Shown piece by piece: positions 1-24,520 of a stretch of DNA of 64,000 nt. A model generated the notes under the pieces. That model worked only from the letters and a program-made list of their open reading frames with translations, was not told where the DNA came from and did no database searches. The position numbers were made by a program, and so were the translations under genes. The DNA lies in the NCBI RefSeq assembly GCF_042477335.2, contig NC_091245.1:30080501-30144500 (forward strand), written 5' to 3'. The DNA comes from Ovis canadensis (lineage: Eukaryota > Chordata > Mammalia > Artiodactyla > Bovidae). Numbering within the stretch: the stretch's first letter is position 1; each line of letters begins with the position of its first letter.

Positions 1-1
1 G

Positions 2-67
2 CAAAAGCTGAGAGAATTCAGCACCACCAAACCAGCTCTCCAACAAATGCTAAAGGACCTTCTCTAG
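2..67 (+). pseudogene. L1 ORF1p C-terminal end
   Basis: Reading from base 2 gives 21 codons ending in TAG at 65-67. They resemble the last residues of mammalian L1 ORF1p, the RNA-binding chaperone: a Leu-Arg-Glu-Phe motif, then Thr-Thr-Lys-Pro-Ala-Leu, then a leucine-rich end. The rest of ORF1 lies outside the window. The stop is followed by a 51-base spacer before the ORF2 start at 119, a normal L1 layout. Confidence 0.7.
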
Positions 68-118
68 ACAGGAAACACAAAAAGGGTGTATAAACTCGAA
101 CCCAAAACAATAAAGTAA

Positions 119-2957
119 ATGGCAACGGGATCATACTTATCAATAATTACCTTGAATATAAATGGGTTGAATGCCCCAACCAAAAGACAAAGACTGGCTG
201 AATGGATACAAAAACAAGACCCCTATATATGTTGTCTACAAGGGACCCATCTCAAAACAGGGAACACATACAGACTGAAAGTGAAGGGCTGGAAAAAGAT
301 ATTCCACACAAATAGAGACCAAAAGAAAGCAGGAGTAACAATACTCATATCAGATAAAATAGACTTTAAAACAAAGGCTGCGAAAAGAGACAAAGAAGGA
401 CACTACATAATGATCAAAGGATTAATCCAAGAAGAAGATATGACAATTATAAATATATATGAACCCAACATAGGAGCACCACAATGTGTAAGACAAATGC
501 TAACAAGGATGAAAGGGGAAATTAACAATTACACAATAATAGTGGGAGACTTTAATACCCCACTCACACCTATGGATAGATCAACTAAAGAGAAAATTAA
601 CAAGGAAACACAAACTTTAAATGATACAATAGACCAGTTAGACCTAATTGATATCTATAGGACATTTTACCCAAAAACAACGAATTTCACCTTTTTCTCA
701 AGCACACATGGAACCTTCTCCAGGATAGATCACGTCCTGGGCCATAAATCTAGCCTTGATAAACTCAGAAAAATTGAAATCATTCCAAGCATCTTTTCTG
801 ACCACAATGCAGTAAGATTAGATCTCAATTACAGGAGAAAAACTATTAAAAATTCCAACGTATGGAGGCTGAACAACACGCTGCTGAATAACCAACAAAT
901 CACAGAAGGAATCAACAAAGAAATAAAAATATGCATAGAAATGAATGAAAATGAAAACAAAAACACAACAACCCAAAACCTGTGGGACACTGTAAAAGCA
1001 GTGCTAAGGGGAAGGTTTATAGCAATACAGGCATACCTCAAGAAACAAGAAAAAAGTCAAATAAATAACCTAACTCGACACCTAAAGCAACTAGAAAAGG
1101 AAGAAATGAAGAACCCCAGGGTTGGTAGAAGGAAAATAGTGTTTAAAATTAAGGCAAAAATTAATGCAAAAGAAACAAGAGACCAGAGCAAAAATTAACA
1201 AAGCCAAAAGCTGGTTCTTTGAAAGGATAAATAAAACTGACAAACCATTAGCCAGATTCATCAAGAAACAAAGGGAGAAAAATCAAATCAATAAAATTAG
1301 AAATGGAAATGGAGAGATCACAACAGACAACACAGAAATACAAAGGCTCATAAGAGACTACTATCAACAATTATATGCCAATAAAATGGATAATGTGGAA
1401 GAAATGAACAAATTCTTAGAAAAGTACATCTTTCCAAAACTGAACCAGGAAGAAACAGAAAATCTTAGCAGACCCATCACAAGCACAGAAATTGAAACTG
1501 TAATCAGAAATCTTCCAGTAAACAAAAGCCCAGGTCCAGACGGCTTCACAGCTGAATTCTACCAAAAATTGAGAGAAGAGCTAACACCTATCCTACTCAA
1601 ACTCTTCCAGAAAATTGCAGAGGAAGGAAAACTTCCAAAGTCATTCCATGAGGCCACCATCACCCTAATACCAAAACCTGACAAAGATGCCACAAAAAAG
1701 GAAAACTATAGGCCAATATCACTGATGAACATAGATGCAAAAATCCTTAACAAAATTCTAGCAATCAGAATCCAACAACACATTAAAAAGATCATACACC
1801 ATGACCAAGTGGGCTTTATCCCAGGGATGCAAGGATTCTTCAATGTCCGCAAATCAATCAATGTAATACACCACATTAACGAATTGAAAAATAAAAGCCA
1901 TATGATTATCTCAATAGATGCAGAGAAAGCCTTTGACAAAATTCAACATCCATTTATGATAAAAACTCTCCAGAAAGCAGGAATAGAAGGAACATACCTC
2001 AACATAATAAAAGCTATATATGACAAACCCACAGCAAGCATTATGCTCAATGGTGAAAAATTGAAAGCATTTCTCCTGAAGTCAGGAACAAGACAATGGT
2101 GCCCACTTTCACCACTACTATTCAATATAGTTATGGAAGTTTTGGCCACAGCAACCAGAGCAGAAAAAGAAATAAAAGGAATCCAAATTGGAAAAGAAGT
2201 AAAACTCTCACTGTTTGCAGATGACATGATCCTTTACATAGAAAACCCTAAAGACTCCACTAGAAAATTACTAGAGCTAATCAATGAATATAGTGAAGTT
2301 TCAGGATATAAAATCAACACACAGAAATCCCTTGCATTCCTGTTCACTAATAATGAGAAAATAGAAAGAGAAATTAAGGAAACAATTCCATTCACCATTG
2401 CAATGAAAAGAATAAAATACTTAAGAATATATCTACCTAAAGAAACTAAAGACCTATATATAGAAAACTATAAAACACTGGTGAAAGAAATCAAAGAGGA
2501 CACTAATAGATGGAGAAATATACCATGTTCATGGATCAGAAGAATCAATATAGTGAAAATGAGTATACTACCCAAAGCAATCTATAGATTCAATGCAATC
2601 CCTATCAAGCTACCAGCGGTTTTTTTCACAGAGCTAGAACAACGAATTTCACAATTTGTATGGAAATACAAAAAACCTCAAATAGCCAAAGCAATCCTGA
2701 GAAAGAAGAATACAACTGGAGGAATCAACCTACCTGACTTCAGGCTCTACTACAAAGCCACAGTCATCAAGACAGTATGGTACTGGCACAAAGACAGAAA
2801 TATAGATCAATGCAACAAAATAGAAAGCCCAGAGATACATCCATGCACCTATGGACATGCTATCTTTGACAAAGGAGGCAAGAATATACAATGGAAAAAG
2901 ACAATCTCTTTAACAAGTGGTGCTGGGGAAACTAGTCAACCACTTGTAAAAGAATGA
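119..2957 (+). pseudogene. L1 ORF2 (endonuclease-reverse transcriptase), frameshifted
   Basis: ORF2p nicks target DNA and reverse-transcribes L1 RNA. The first frame (119-1198) is the apurinic-type endonuclease: Asn15 in the N-terminal strand, GDFNTP near residue 141, SRIDHV near 200 and SDHN near 226. A frameshift near 1164-1198 moves the reading to the frame ending at 2957. That frame holds the reverse transcriptase, with conserved [14 protein letters not shown] and FADD (2214-2225) motifs. The glutamate expected in the Gln-Glu-Thr-His motif is glycine (codon 42, bases 242-244), so the nuclease would be inactive even without the frameshift. The frame stops at 2957; more broken coding sequence follows to about 3610. 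Confidence 0.92.
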
Positions 2958-3608
2958 AACTAGAACACTTTCTAACACCATACACAAAAAAACTCAAAAT
3001 GGATTAAAGGTCTAAACATAAGACCAGAAACTGTAAAACTTCTAGAGGAGAACACAGGCAAAACACTCTATGACATAAATCACAGCAGGATCCTCTATGA
3101 CCCACCTCCCAGAATACTGGAAATAAAAGCAAAAATAAACAAATGGGACCTAATTAAACTTAAAAGCTTCTGCACAACAAAGGAAACTATAAGCAAGGTG
3201 AAAAGACAGACTTCAGAATGGGAGAAAATAATAGCAAATGAAGCAACTGACAAAGAACTAATCTCAAAAATATACAAGCAACTCCTGCAGCTCAATTCCA
3301 GAAAAATAAATGACCCAATCAAAAAATGAGCCAAAGAACTACAGATATTTCTCCAAAGAAGACATACATATGGCTAACAAACACTTGAAAAGATGCTCAA
3401 CATCACTCATTACCAGAGAAATGCAAATCAAAACCACAATGAGGTACCATTTCACGCCAGTCAGAATGGCTTCTATCCAAATGTCTACAAGCAATAAATG
3501 CTGGAGAGGGTGTGGAGAAAAGGAACCCTCTTACACTGTTGGTGGGAATGCAAACGAGTACAGCCACTGTGGAGAACAGTGTGGAGATTCTTTAAAAAGC
3601 TGAAAATA

Positions 3609-3618
3609 GAACTGCCTT
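3609..3618. repeat. Target-site duplication flanking BovB (left copy)
   Basis: GAACTGCCTT at 3609-3618 is repeated perfectly at 6080-6089, exactly where L1 sequence stops and resumes. It marks the BovB insertion as a target-primed event. Confidence 0.9.
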
Positions 3619-3826
3619 CAGTCAGTCAGTTCAGTTCTGTTGCTCAGTCGTGTCTGACTCTTTGTGACCCCATAAATTGCAGCATGCCAGGCCTCCTTGT
3701 CCATCACCAACTCCCGGAGTTCACTCAGACTCATGTCCATTGAGTCAGTGATGCCATCCAGCCATCTCATCCTCTGTCATCCCCTTCTCCTCCTGCCCCC
3801 AATCCCTCCCAGCATCAGTCTTTTCC

Positions 3827-3834
3827 TTTAAAAA

Positions 3835-3865
<31 letters not shown>

Positions 3866-4118
3866 TTTTTTTTATTTTATTTTTGGCTGTGCTGGGTTTT
3901 CATGGCTGAGCGCGGGCTTTCTCTAGTTGTGGAGAGTGGAGGCTACTCTAGTTGCAATTCACAAGCTTCTCACTATGGAGCACAGGCTCAGTGGCTGTGG
4001 CACACAGGCTTAATTGCCCCATGATATGTGGAATCTTCCTGGACCACCTTCCATTGAACCTGTGTCCCCTGCATTGGCAGGCAGATTCTTAACCTCTGGA
4101 CCACCAGGGAAGTCCCAG
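3827..4118 (-). mobile_element. CHR-type tRNA-derived SINE inside BovB
   Basis: Minus-strand SINE that begins at 4118 with the tRNA-related head (GGGACTTCCCTGGTGGTCCA in that sense) and ends in an A/T-rich tail with a (TA)n run near 3842-3866. The duplication AGTCTTTTCC at 3817-3826 and 4119-4128 is perfect, and BovB continues on both sides. The family (CHR-2 / SINE2-1 type) is named from memory of cetartiodactyl SINEs. Confidence 0.85.
3842..3868. repeat. (TA)n microsatellite in SINE tail
   Basis: About twelve TA units lie between an A run and a T run. They arose in the poly-A tail of the inserted SINE. Confidence 0.85.
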
Positions 4119-4128
4119 AGTCTTTTCC

Positions 4129-6079
4129 AATGAGTCAATTCTTCTCATGAGGTGGCCAAAGTACTGGAGTTTCAGCTTTAGCATCATTTCTTCCAAAGAA
4201 ATCCCAGGGTTAATCTCCTTCAGAATGGACTGGTTGGATCTCCTTGCAGTCCAAGGGACCCTCAAGAGTCTTCTCCAACACCACAGTTCAAAAGCATCAA
4301 TTCTTTGGCGCTCAGCCTTCTTCACAGTCCAACTCTCACATCCATACATGACCACCGGAAAAACCATAGCCTTGACTAGACGGACCTTTGTTGGCAGAGT
4401 AATGTCTCTGCTTTTCAATATGCTATCTAGGTTGGTCATAATTTTTCTTCCAAGGAGTAGCGTCTTTTAATTTCATGGCTGCAGTCACCATCTGCAGTGA
4501 TTTGGGAGTCCCCCAAAATAAAGTCTGACACTGTTTCCACTGTTTCCCCATCTATTTCCCATGAAGTGATGAGACCGGATGCCATGATCTTCGTTTTCTG
4601 AATGTTGAGCTTTAAGCCAACTTTTTCACTCTCCATGTTCACTTTCATCAAGAGGCTTTTTAGTTCCTCTTCACTTTCTGCCATAAAGGTGGTGTCGTCT
4701 GCATATCTGAGGTTATCGATATTTCTCCCGGCAATCTTGATTCCAGCTTGTGCTTCTTCCAGCCCAGTGTTTCTCATGAGGTACTCTGCATAGAAGTTAA
4801 ATAAGCAGGGTGACAATATATAGCCTTGATGTACTCCTTTTCCTATTTGGAACCAGTCTGTTGGTCCATGTCCAGTTCTAACTCTTGCTTCCTGACCTGC
4901 ATATAGGTTTCTCAAGAGGCAGGTCAGGTGGTCTGGTATTCCCATCTCTTTCAGAATTTTCCACAGTTTATTGTGATCCACACAGTCAAAGAGTTTGGCA
5001 TAGTCAATAAAGCAGAAATAGATGTTTTTCTGGAACTCTCTTGCTTTTTCGATGATCCATCGGATGTTGGCAATTTGATCTCTGGTTCCTCTGCCTTTTC
5101 TAAAACCAGCTTGAACATCTGGAAGTTCACAGTTCATGTATTGCTGAAGCCTGGCTTGGAGAATTTTGAGCATTACTTTACTAGCGTGTGAGATGAGTGC
5201 AATTGTGCGGTAGTTTGAACATTCTTTGGCATTGTCTTTCTTTGGAATTGGAATGAACACTGACCTTTTCCAGTCCAGTGGCCACTGCTGAGTTTTCCAA
5301 ATGTGCTGGCATATTGAGTGCAGCGCTTTCACAGCATCATCTTTCAGGATTTGAAATAGCTCAACTGGAATTCCATCACCTCCACTGGCTTTGTTCCTAG
5401 TGATGCTTTCTAAGGCCCACTTGACTTCACATTCAGGGTGTCTGGCTCTAGGCGGGTGATCACACCATCATGATTATCTGGGTCATGAAGATCTTTTTTG
5501 TACAGTTCTTCTGTGTCTTCTTGCCACCTCTTCTTAATATCTTCTGCTTCTGTTAGGTCTAGACCATTTCTGTCCTTTATCGAGCCCATCTTGGCATGAA
5601 ATGTTCCCTTAGTATCTCTAATTTTCTTGAAGAGATCTCTAGTCTTTCTCATTCTGTTGTTTTCCTCTATTTCTTTGCATTGGTCACTGAGGAAGGCTTT
5701 CTTATCTCTCCTTGCTATTCTTTGGAAGTCTACATTCAGATGTTTATATCTTTCCTTTTCTCCTTTACTTTTTGCTTCTCTTCTTTTCACAGCTATTTGT
5801 AAGGCCTCCTCAGACAGCCATTTTGCTTTTTTGCATTTCTTTTCCATGTGGATGGTCTTGACTCTGTCTGCTGTACATAGTCATGAACTTCCGTCCATAG
5901 TTCATCAGGCACTCTATCTATCAGATTTAGTCCCTTAAATCTAGTTCTCACTTCTACTGTATAATCATAAGGGATTTGATTTAGGTCATACCTGGATGGT
6001 CTAGTGGTTTTCCCTACTTTCTTCAATTTAAGCCTGAATTTGGCAATAAGGAGTTCATGATCTGAGCCAGTCAGCTCCT
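4129..6079 (-). pseudogene. BovB reverse transcriptase coding remnant
   Basis: Minus-strand reading frames at about 5793-6079, 5410-5847, 4436-5332 and 4129-4439 are consecutive pieces of one RTE-type polyprotein, broken by shifts and stops. Visible motifs are the endonuclease Ser-Asp-His, FRKGRGTRDQI, FIDYAKLFDCVDH (catalytic strand A), and Tyr-Ala-Asp-Asp at 4694-4705 with the adjacent TTFMAES. The thumb region contains WTVKKAERQRIDAFELWCW. At least two frame changes make the protein non-functional. Confidence 0.9.
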
Positions 6080-6089
6080 GAACTGCCTT

Positions 6090-6757
6090 ATGACCCAGCA
6101 ATCCCACTGCTGGGCATACACACCAAAGAAACCAGAATTGAAAGAGACACGTGTATCCCAATGTTCATTGCAGCACTGTTTATAATAACCAGGACATGGA
6201 AGCAACCTAGATGTCCATCAGCAGATGAATGGATAAGAAAGCTGTGGTACATATACACAATGGAGTATTACTCAGCCATTAAAAAGAATACATTTGAATC
6301 AGTTCTAATGAGGTGGATGAAACTGTAGCCTATTATACAGAGTGAAGTAAGCCAGAAAGAAAAACACCAATACAGTATACTAATGCATATATATGGAATT
6401 TAGAAAGATGGTATGTGAGACAGCAAAAGTGACACAGATGTATAGAACAGTCTTTTGGACTCTGTGGGAGAGGGAGAGGGTGGGATGATTTGGGAGAATG
6501 GCATTGAAACATGTATAATATCATATTTGAAATGATTTGCCAGTCCAGGTTTGATGCATGATACAGGATGCTTGGGGCTAGTGCACTGGGATGACCCAGA
6601 GGGATGGTACAGGGAGGGAGGTGGAGGGGTAGGGGTTCAGGATGGGGAACATGTGTATACCTGTGGCGGATTCATGTTGATGTATGGCAAAACCAATACA
6701 GTACTGTAAAGTAATTAGCCTCCAATTAAAATAAATAAATTTATATTAAAAAAATAA
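6090..6757 (+). mobile_element. L1 LINE, 3' segment (continuation of 1-3618)
   Basis: Resumes the L1 after the BovB. It contains the end of ORF2 (ATGACCCAGCAATCCCACTG onward, normally the C-terminal domain), a short 3'UTR, and an A-rich tail at about 6727-6757. Stops break the frame. Orientation and order match the 5' segment. Confidence 0.92.
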
Positions 6758-7280
6758 AGTGGAGATAAAAAGATAAAACGTCCTGCAGGGGCTTGGGAGA
6801 GGCACCATATAATTCTCCTTTGGAACACTGAGGAGACATCACACAGAGAAGGGAACCTGTGACCTGTCTTAGAGGAAGTGTGTGAGTTCACCAGGTGAAG
6901 ATGGTAAAGCAGGAGGGCCTTTGTAGCAAAAATGTGGTATTGCGCTTGGGACACGGGGGACAGTAGTTCAGGAGGGGCATGAATGGAGTGCAGGCAATGA
7001 AGCTGGTGTCATTATTCTGAGGGCAGCGGGAGGCACTGAAAGGTTTAGGGACATGAGTCACACTGATGGGGGTGCTGTTCTGGAACCTCAAGCTGGTGCA
7101 TGACAGAGGGCAGACAGCCTGGGGGCAGAGAGGCCAGTGAGAGGCCACTGAGGAGAGGCCAAAGTGGCAAAAAAGGAAAAATACATGTGGGTGTGGGATA
7201 CTCAGACAGATGCGGACTTCAGCACTTCCTCTGCCACTCCCAACTCCAAGCCCCCCACTTATTAGTTGTGTGACCCTCAT
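6758..7280. other. Unique intergenic DNA
   Basis: No gene, SINE or LINE is recognised between the L1 tail and the next BovB fragment. Open frames here have no family resemblance and are judged spurious. Confidence 0.6.
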
Positions 7281-7502
7281 TTCAGTTCAGTTCAGTTCAG
7301 TCGCTCAGTCGTGTCCGACTCTTTGCGACCCCATGGACTGCAGCATGCCAGGCCTCCCTGTCCATCACCAACTCCTGGAGTTTACTCAAACTCATGTCCA
7401 TTCAGTTGGTGATGCCATCCAACCATCTCATCCTCTGTCGTCCCCTTCTCTTCCCACCTTCAATCTTTCCCAGCATCAGGATCTTTTCAAATGAGTCAGT
7501 TC
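7281..7502 (-). mobile_element. BovB 3'-end fragment
   Basis: Begins with a short (TTCAG)n run, then the antisense BovB 3' tail: CGCTCAGTCGTGTCCGACTC, the CCATGGACTGCAGCATGCCA block, and the downstream CATCCAACCATCTCATCC block. It is a 5'-truncated insertion with no coding capacity. Confidence 0.88.
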
Positions 7503-9480
7503 CCTGAGAAGGTATTAATATTTCTCTCTCAGCCTTGATGAATTAGCTGAAGTGGCAGCTAAAAGGGAAAAGCCCTGACTGGTGACATCTGGTAAGTGTG
7601 AGTCCCCTCCCCCATACCTGGAGGCAGAAGTTGGTGACTGATTTTTCTGCTCTGAGCCGCCCAGGGGTACCAGGGAAAGCCTGGGTCTGATTGTTCAGAA
7701 AGGATGTGCAAGTATTCCCAAGCCTGCATGGTCCCCACAGTGCCTGGCATCATGACAGACCTGGGGGCTAGGATCAGAGTCTCCAAAAGTGGGGGACAGG
7801 AAAACAGAGCTAAAAGAACTGGACTAGATCCTTGGGTTTGAGTCACCACCCAGGCCCAGTCTTCTCTAGTCCTGGCCCTGCTGGGTCTGGCTGGGCCCTG
7901 TTCCAAGTCACATCTGCTCCTTGTCCTCAAGGAGGTCACCATCAACTAAGGGAGATTCACAGACTGGGCCATTGTGTAATGCAAGAGCATACCCAAGCCA
8001 GCTCCTCATGGACAAGGTCTTACTAAACCACTGAGCCCTCATAGCTCCCTTGGGAAGGAAGTACCATGGTGTCCACTTTATAAATAAGGAAATAGCAGCT
8101 TAAAGAGAAAGATAGGACCAGAGTCATCCAGCCTGGAAGTGACTGAGTCAGCACAGAAATCACAACCTGCCACCTCCAGGACCTGAGTGGCCAGCCTGGG
8201 CCAGGGGACTCAGGTTTCAGCAAGGTCAGGGTTGTGCCAGGACTTGATCTCAACATTATCAACCTGTGAGTTGTGACCCTGGGCCTCCCAGCAGGGAGGA
8301 AAAGGAGAGTCTGGATCAGCGAAGGGCCCACACCTGCATGGACCCCGGCCTTTGCAGAACTGAGTGGGGGCTGACAGCTTCATGGCCTCCAGGTGTTCAC
8401 TCATACCCTCCATGGGCAGGCCCACAAGGACAGCAATAGGGGTGCTTGTCCCCACCTCCAGGTTAAGTAAAGCAAAGGTGAAGGAGGTCTTGGTTTGAGG
8501 TCTAACTGTTCCCTTGTTTCAGCTCAGCCTCTTGTGAACTCTTTAGACTTGCACAGGCCTTTGGCCCTCTCTGAGCCTCAGCTTTCTGTCTGTAAAATGG
8601 GAACACTTACACAGACCACACACGCCGTGAAAATGAAGTGAGATAACATGTAGAAGGACCTCACCAGTCAGAGGAGTCAGCGTGCAGAGAATGCTAAAGC
8701 TAAAGGTGGCATCTTTCCTTGCAGACAAAGGAGTTTAAGAATGAGGGGCCTGGACCCTGCCGCTGACCTGCTCTGTGACTCTGACACAGTAGTTTCCCCT
8801 CTCCGAGCTTCAGATCTCCGCTGGGCAGCCTGCTCTAGCCTCCTGTGTCCCTGGGCTGGAGAGGGAATTGGTTTCCATCATTTAGGTGGGGAGTCCTAGG
8901 CCATGGCTGAAGGGAATCTGACCAGCCCCCTGGGCTCGTTGGAGCAGCTGGAAAAGACACAAACAAAACCCAGACGCCAGTTAGTCCAGAACTGCCTCCC
9001 TCTGACCCAGGTGAACTTGTTGAGGGCTAACCTGCCTATGACTTGGCCCACCCTCTGCACATGCTGCTCCTTCAGCCTGGAGGCTCTCCCCCCATTCCTA
9101 CCCTTCACAACTCAGCAGTCCCCAGCAGAAGTTTTCACATACACGCCTCACCCGTGCTGACCCTTCCTCCAGGCTCCTGAATCACTTGTCCACAATACCT
9201 GCCTCCAGCTTGCACCTGTGAAAGGGTGACCTGAAGACCTGTGGGGTGGGGTCCCAGCCCTCCTTTGAGGCAGGAGTGGATAAGTTCAGAGAATTTAGGT
9301 CACACAGTAGATGGGAGGCCTTGTTCTCCAACTCCACTCTCCTTGCCTCTCACTGGCTGGGGCAGTGACTTGATTCCTGTAGAGGCTGGGGAAGAGCTTA
9401 AAGGCAGGCAGTTATTTCTGAGAACGCTTATCTCCTGGGGATGTTAGGGTTCGAAAGACCTGTGACTTGCTCAGGATGCC
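7503..9480. other. Intergenic DNA upstream of TMEM61 with MIR-like debris
   Basis: No gene is supported. A MIR-like segment lies at about 8540-8670 (CTCTGAGCCTCAG, TGTAAAATGGGAA, GTGAGATAACATG), and weaker similar text lies at 8750-8830. Short open frames on both strands are unrelated to known proteins. Confidence 0.55.
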
Positions 9481-10152
9481 ACAGCCCTTTCAGACTGAGC
9501 GCGATGGCTCTTGGAGGAGTTTCGTGTCCCCTTCCCAAGCCCGCTCCGTGGAGCAGTAGGGACGGGATGGCCCCCCGAGGACTGCGGATTGCAGACAGTT
9601 CACGGAGGTAGCAGTTAATAGGGGTCTTGCCTCTCCCCCGACCCCGTTCGCCCTGGGAAACCCCATCCCCAGCCAGCCGTCTCGCTGTTCCTTTAAGGTC
9701 GGGCGCGGCACCTGGAGCCACCCGGAGCCGGTCCACCAGGGAGTCTCCGCCCGTCCAGCTGCCAGCCGGGAGGACGCGGATCCGAGGAGAGGTGGGGCGG
9801 GCCGCGTCCCGGAGCCCAAGCGCAGGTTCCCCGCAGCAGTCTGCTAAGCCTGGGGCAGGAGTGGGGCTGGTCATCACCGGAGTCGACAGCCAAGCAGGAC
9901 TCCGTGCGCCCCTCAAAGCCCCCACCCGGTGGCCGAGCCCCTGCGCGGTGAAGGGGACTTGGCACCGCTCCCACCGGGACCGGGACGGGACCCTTGAACC
10001 AGACCCCCCGCCGGACGTTAGCGTTTCTGCGGGGGCGTGGAGAGCAGGGCTGGGCGACGGTCGCCAGGGCCGCCCCTAACGCTAGGCGCCCCCAGCAGGC
10101 CGGAGGGACCGCCTTTCCCAGGTTCGCGCTGCCCTCGGGCTCGACAGCCACC

Positions 10153-10206
10153 ATGTCTTCACCCCCGGTAGATTCGTCTGGCTCCTCGCGCGGGGACCAC
10201 GCCTGA
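10153..10206 (+). other. Possible upstream ORF in the TMEM61 leader
   Basis: GCCACCATG gives a near-ideal Kozak start at 10153. The frame encodes 17 residues and ends at TGA 10204-10206, only 12 bases before the proposed TMEM61 start codon at 10219. If the leader includes it, it would compete with the weaker main start (GGCGGGATGA). Whether it is transcribed is unknown. Confidence 0.45.
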
Positions 10207-10218
10207 CCCCACGGCGGG

Positions 10219-23092
<12,874 letters not shown>

Positions 23093-23241
23093 AGTCTTCT
23101 AGCAGGCCTGGAAGCTGGAGACCAGTGATGGGCCTCTTCTAAGTGTCTGGTCCAGTGCCTGATACACACAGGCAGTCAACAAATACTGCTGAATGCTGTT
23201 TTGTTTTTTCTATTGCTGTGTAACAAATGGCTGAAAATAAA
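23093..23241 (+). other. Probable TMEM61 3'UTR with candidate polyA signal
   Basis: AATAAA lies at 23236-23241, about 145 bases after the stop; a second AATAAA lies at 23721-23726. The first falls in sequence resembling an old interspersed repeat (TCTATTGCTGTGTAACAAAT). Which site is used cannot be read from the sequence. Confidence 0.4.
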
Positions 23242-23479
23242 TCCATTTTATCATCTCTCATGATTCTGTGGATTGCCTGGGCCCAGCTGGGTGGTTCTAC
23301 TGCCCCTTGTGATGTTGGTGGGGCTGCAGTCCAGGGGGCCCAGTATGCCCAAGATGGCACTTTCACATGGCAGTTACTGTTGGCTGTCAGCTGGGAAATA
23401 TTCTTGTGCTGATGAGGAAATTGGGGCCTAGAGGCAGAGCCAGGACTGGCCCAAAGTAATACATTGAGTTTCAGTTATA

Positions 23480-23680
23480 CCAAAAAACATGAACTCTGAA
23501 TTCAGACCATCTGTGCATGAGTTCCACCAGGTACCCGCTGAGTGACTTTGGACAAGTGACTATACCTTTCTCTGCCTCAGTTTCCTCATCTGTTAAATGG
23601 GAATTACAGAGGCCCCAGCTCCTACCTGAGTGAGCTGAGTTTTGAGCATTAAATGAGATGATAGCAGGTGACATTATGAG
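23480..23680 (+). mobile_element. MIR SINE
   Basis: Sense MIR core and tail: GAGTGACTTTGGACAAGTGA, CTCAGTTTCCTCATCTGTTA, AATGGG, then ATTAAATGAGATGATAGCAG. An old mammalian-wide SINE. Confidence 0.75.
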
Positions 23681-24321
23681 ATCACGCTGAACCTGCAGGC
23701 TTGGTGTTAATGTAGCAAACAATAAATGCAGACTTCTGAGCTCAGCAGCAGCATCTCTTAAGCATGCAGTGATTGTCGGATTTTGTTAGTAGAGGTAACT
23801 ACCCCCTCCCCCTGCCGCCCCACTAGGCGCCTCTGCTCCTAGACCTCCTGTGACAGGGAGCTCCACACCTCTTCTGTATTCCAGATATGATAGAAATGTC
23901 TGCTTCCAGAATGTCATACTCTATTCACAGATGAGAAAACTAGCCCAGAGAGGTTAAGTAACCTTCCCAGGGTCACTCCACAAGCAGGAGTTCAAAGTCC
24001 TGGGGCTCAGTCAACTGTGTAGGTACAGCATTCCCTGAGGAGCTTCCCATTTGCCAGGCCAGGCTCCCTGCAGTTCTTTCACATCCTCAAGCTCTTTGCT
24101 ACAGGCAGTGTCCCCATTTAACAGGTGTGGAAACTGAGTCTAAGAGAGGTAAAATCACAGAGAATAAAAGTTTTTCATATAAATAAATGTGTTTTCATTC
24201 AGGCCTGGTTTGGTTCCAGTCCTTGGATCCTCCCATTTAGGCCTGGACCAGCTCGTTACCTGCCATCCCATTTCCCTGTTCTGCCAGGGTCCCCTGACGT
24301 CTCTTCAAAGTTTAGTGGAAA

Positions 24322-24520
24322 GTGTTAGTCATTCAGTTGTGCTGACTCTTTGCAAACCCATGGACTTATGGCCCACTAGGCCACTCACCCATGGAATTCT
24401 CCAGGCAAGAATGCTGGAGTGGATAGCTATTCCCTTCTCCAGGGGATCTTCCTGACCCAGAGATCAAACCCGGTCTCCATTGCAGGCAGATTCTCTACTG
24501 TCTGAGCCACTGGGGCAGCC
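24322..24520 (-). mobile_element. Bov-tA SINE
   Basis: Antisense and fairly diverged: AGTCATTCAGTTGTGCTGAC near the start, CTTCTCCAGGGGATCTTCCT in the centre and GTCTGAGCCACTGGGGCAGC at the head. Confidence 0.88.

Larger units (their letters stand above)
1..3618 (+). mobile_element. L1 LINE, 5' segment (split by BovB insertion)
   Basis: Ruminant L1 in sense orientation, already running at the window edge. It carries the end of ORF1, a short spacer, and most of ORF2 (endonuclease then reverse transcriptase). From about 2960 the ORF2 frame is broken by stops but remains recognisable to the C-terminal cysteine region near 3520-3600. The element is interrupted at 3618 by an antisense BovB LINE and resumes at 6090. 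The direct repeat GAACTGCCTT at 3609-3618 and 6080-6089 is the target-site duplication of that BovB. The copy cannot be autonomous because of the frameshift and stops. Confidence 0.93.
3619..6079 (-). mobile_element. BovB (RTE-type) LINE, 5'-truncated, inserted antisense into L1
   Basis: Read on the minus strand, the coding part starts at the end of the endonuclease domain (Gly-Ser-Asp-His near 6050), runs through the reverse transcriptase, and ends in the 3' tail shared with Bov-tA/BovA SINEs (3620-3816). The 5' end is truncated inside the endonuclease. A CHR-type SINE interrupts it at 3827-4118. Flanking 10-bp duplications fix both ends. BovB is the horizontally acquired RTE element typical of ruminants. 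Confidence 0.95.
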
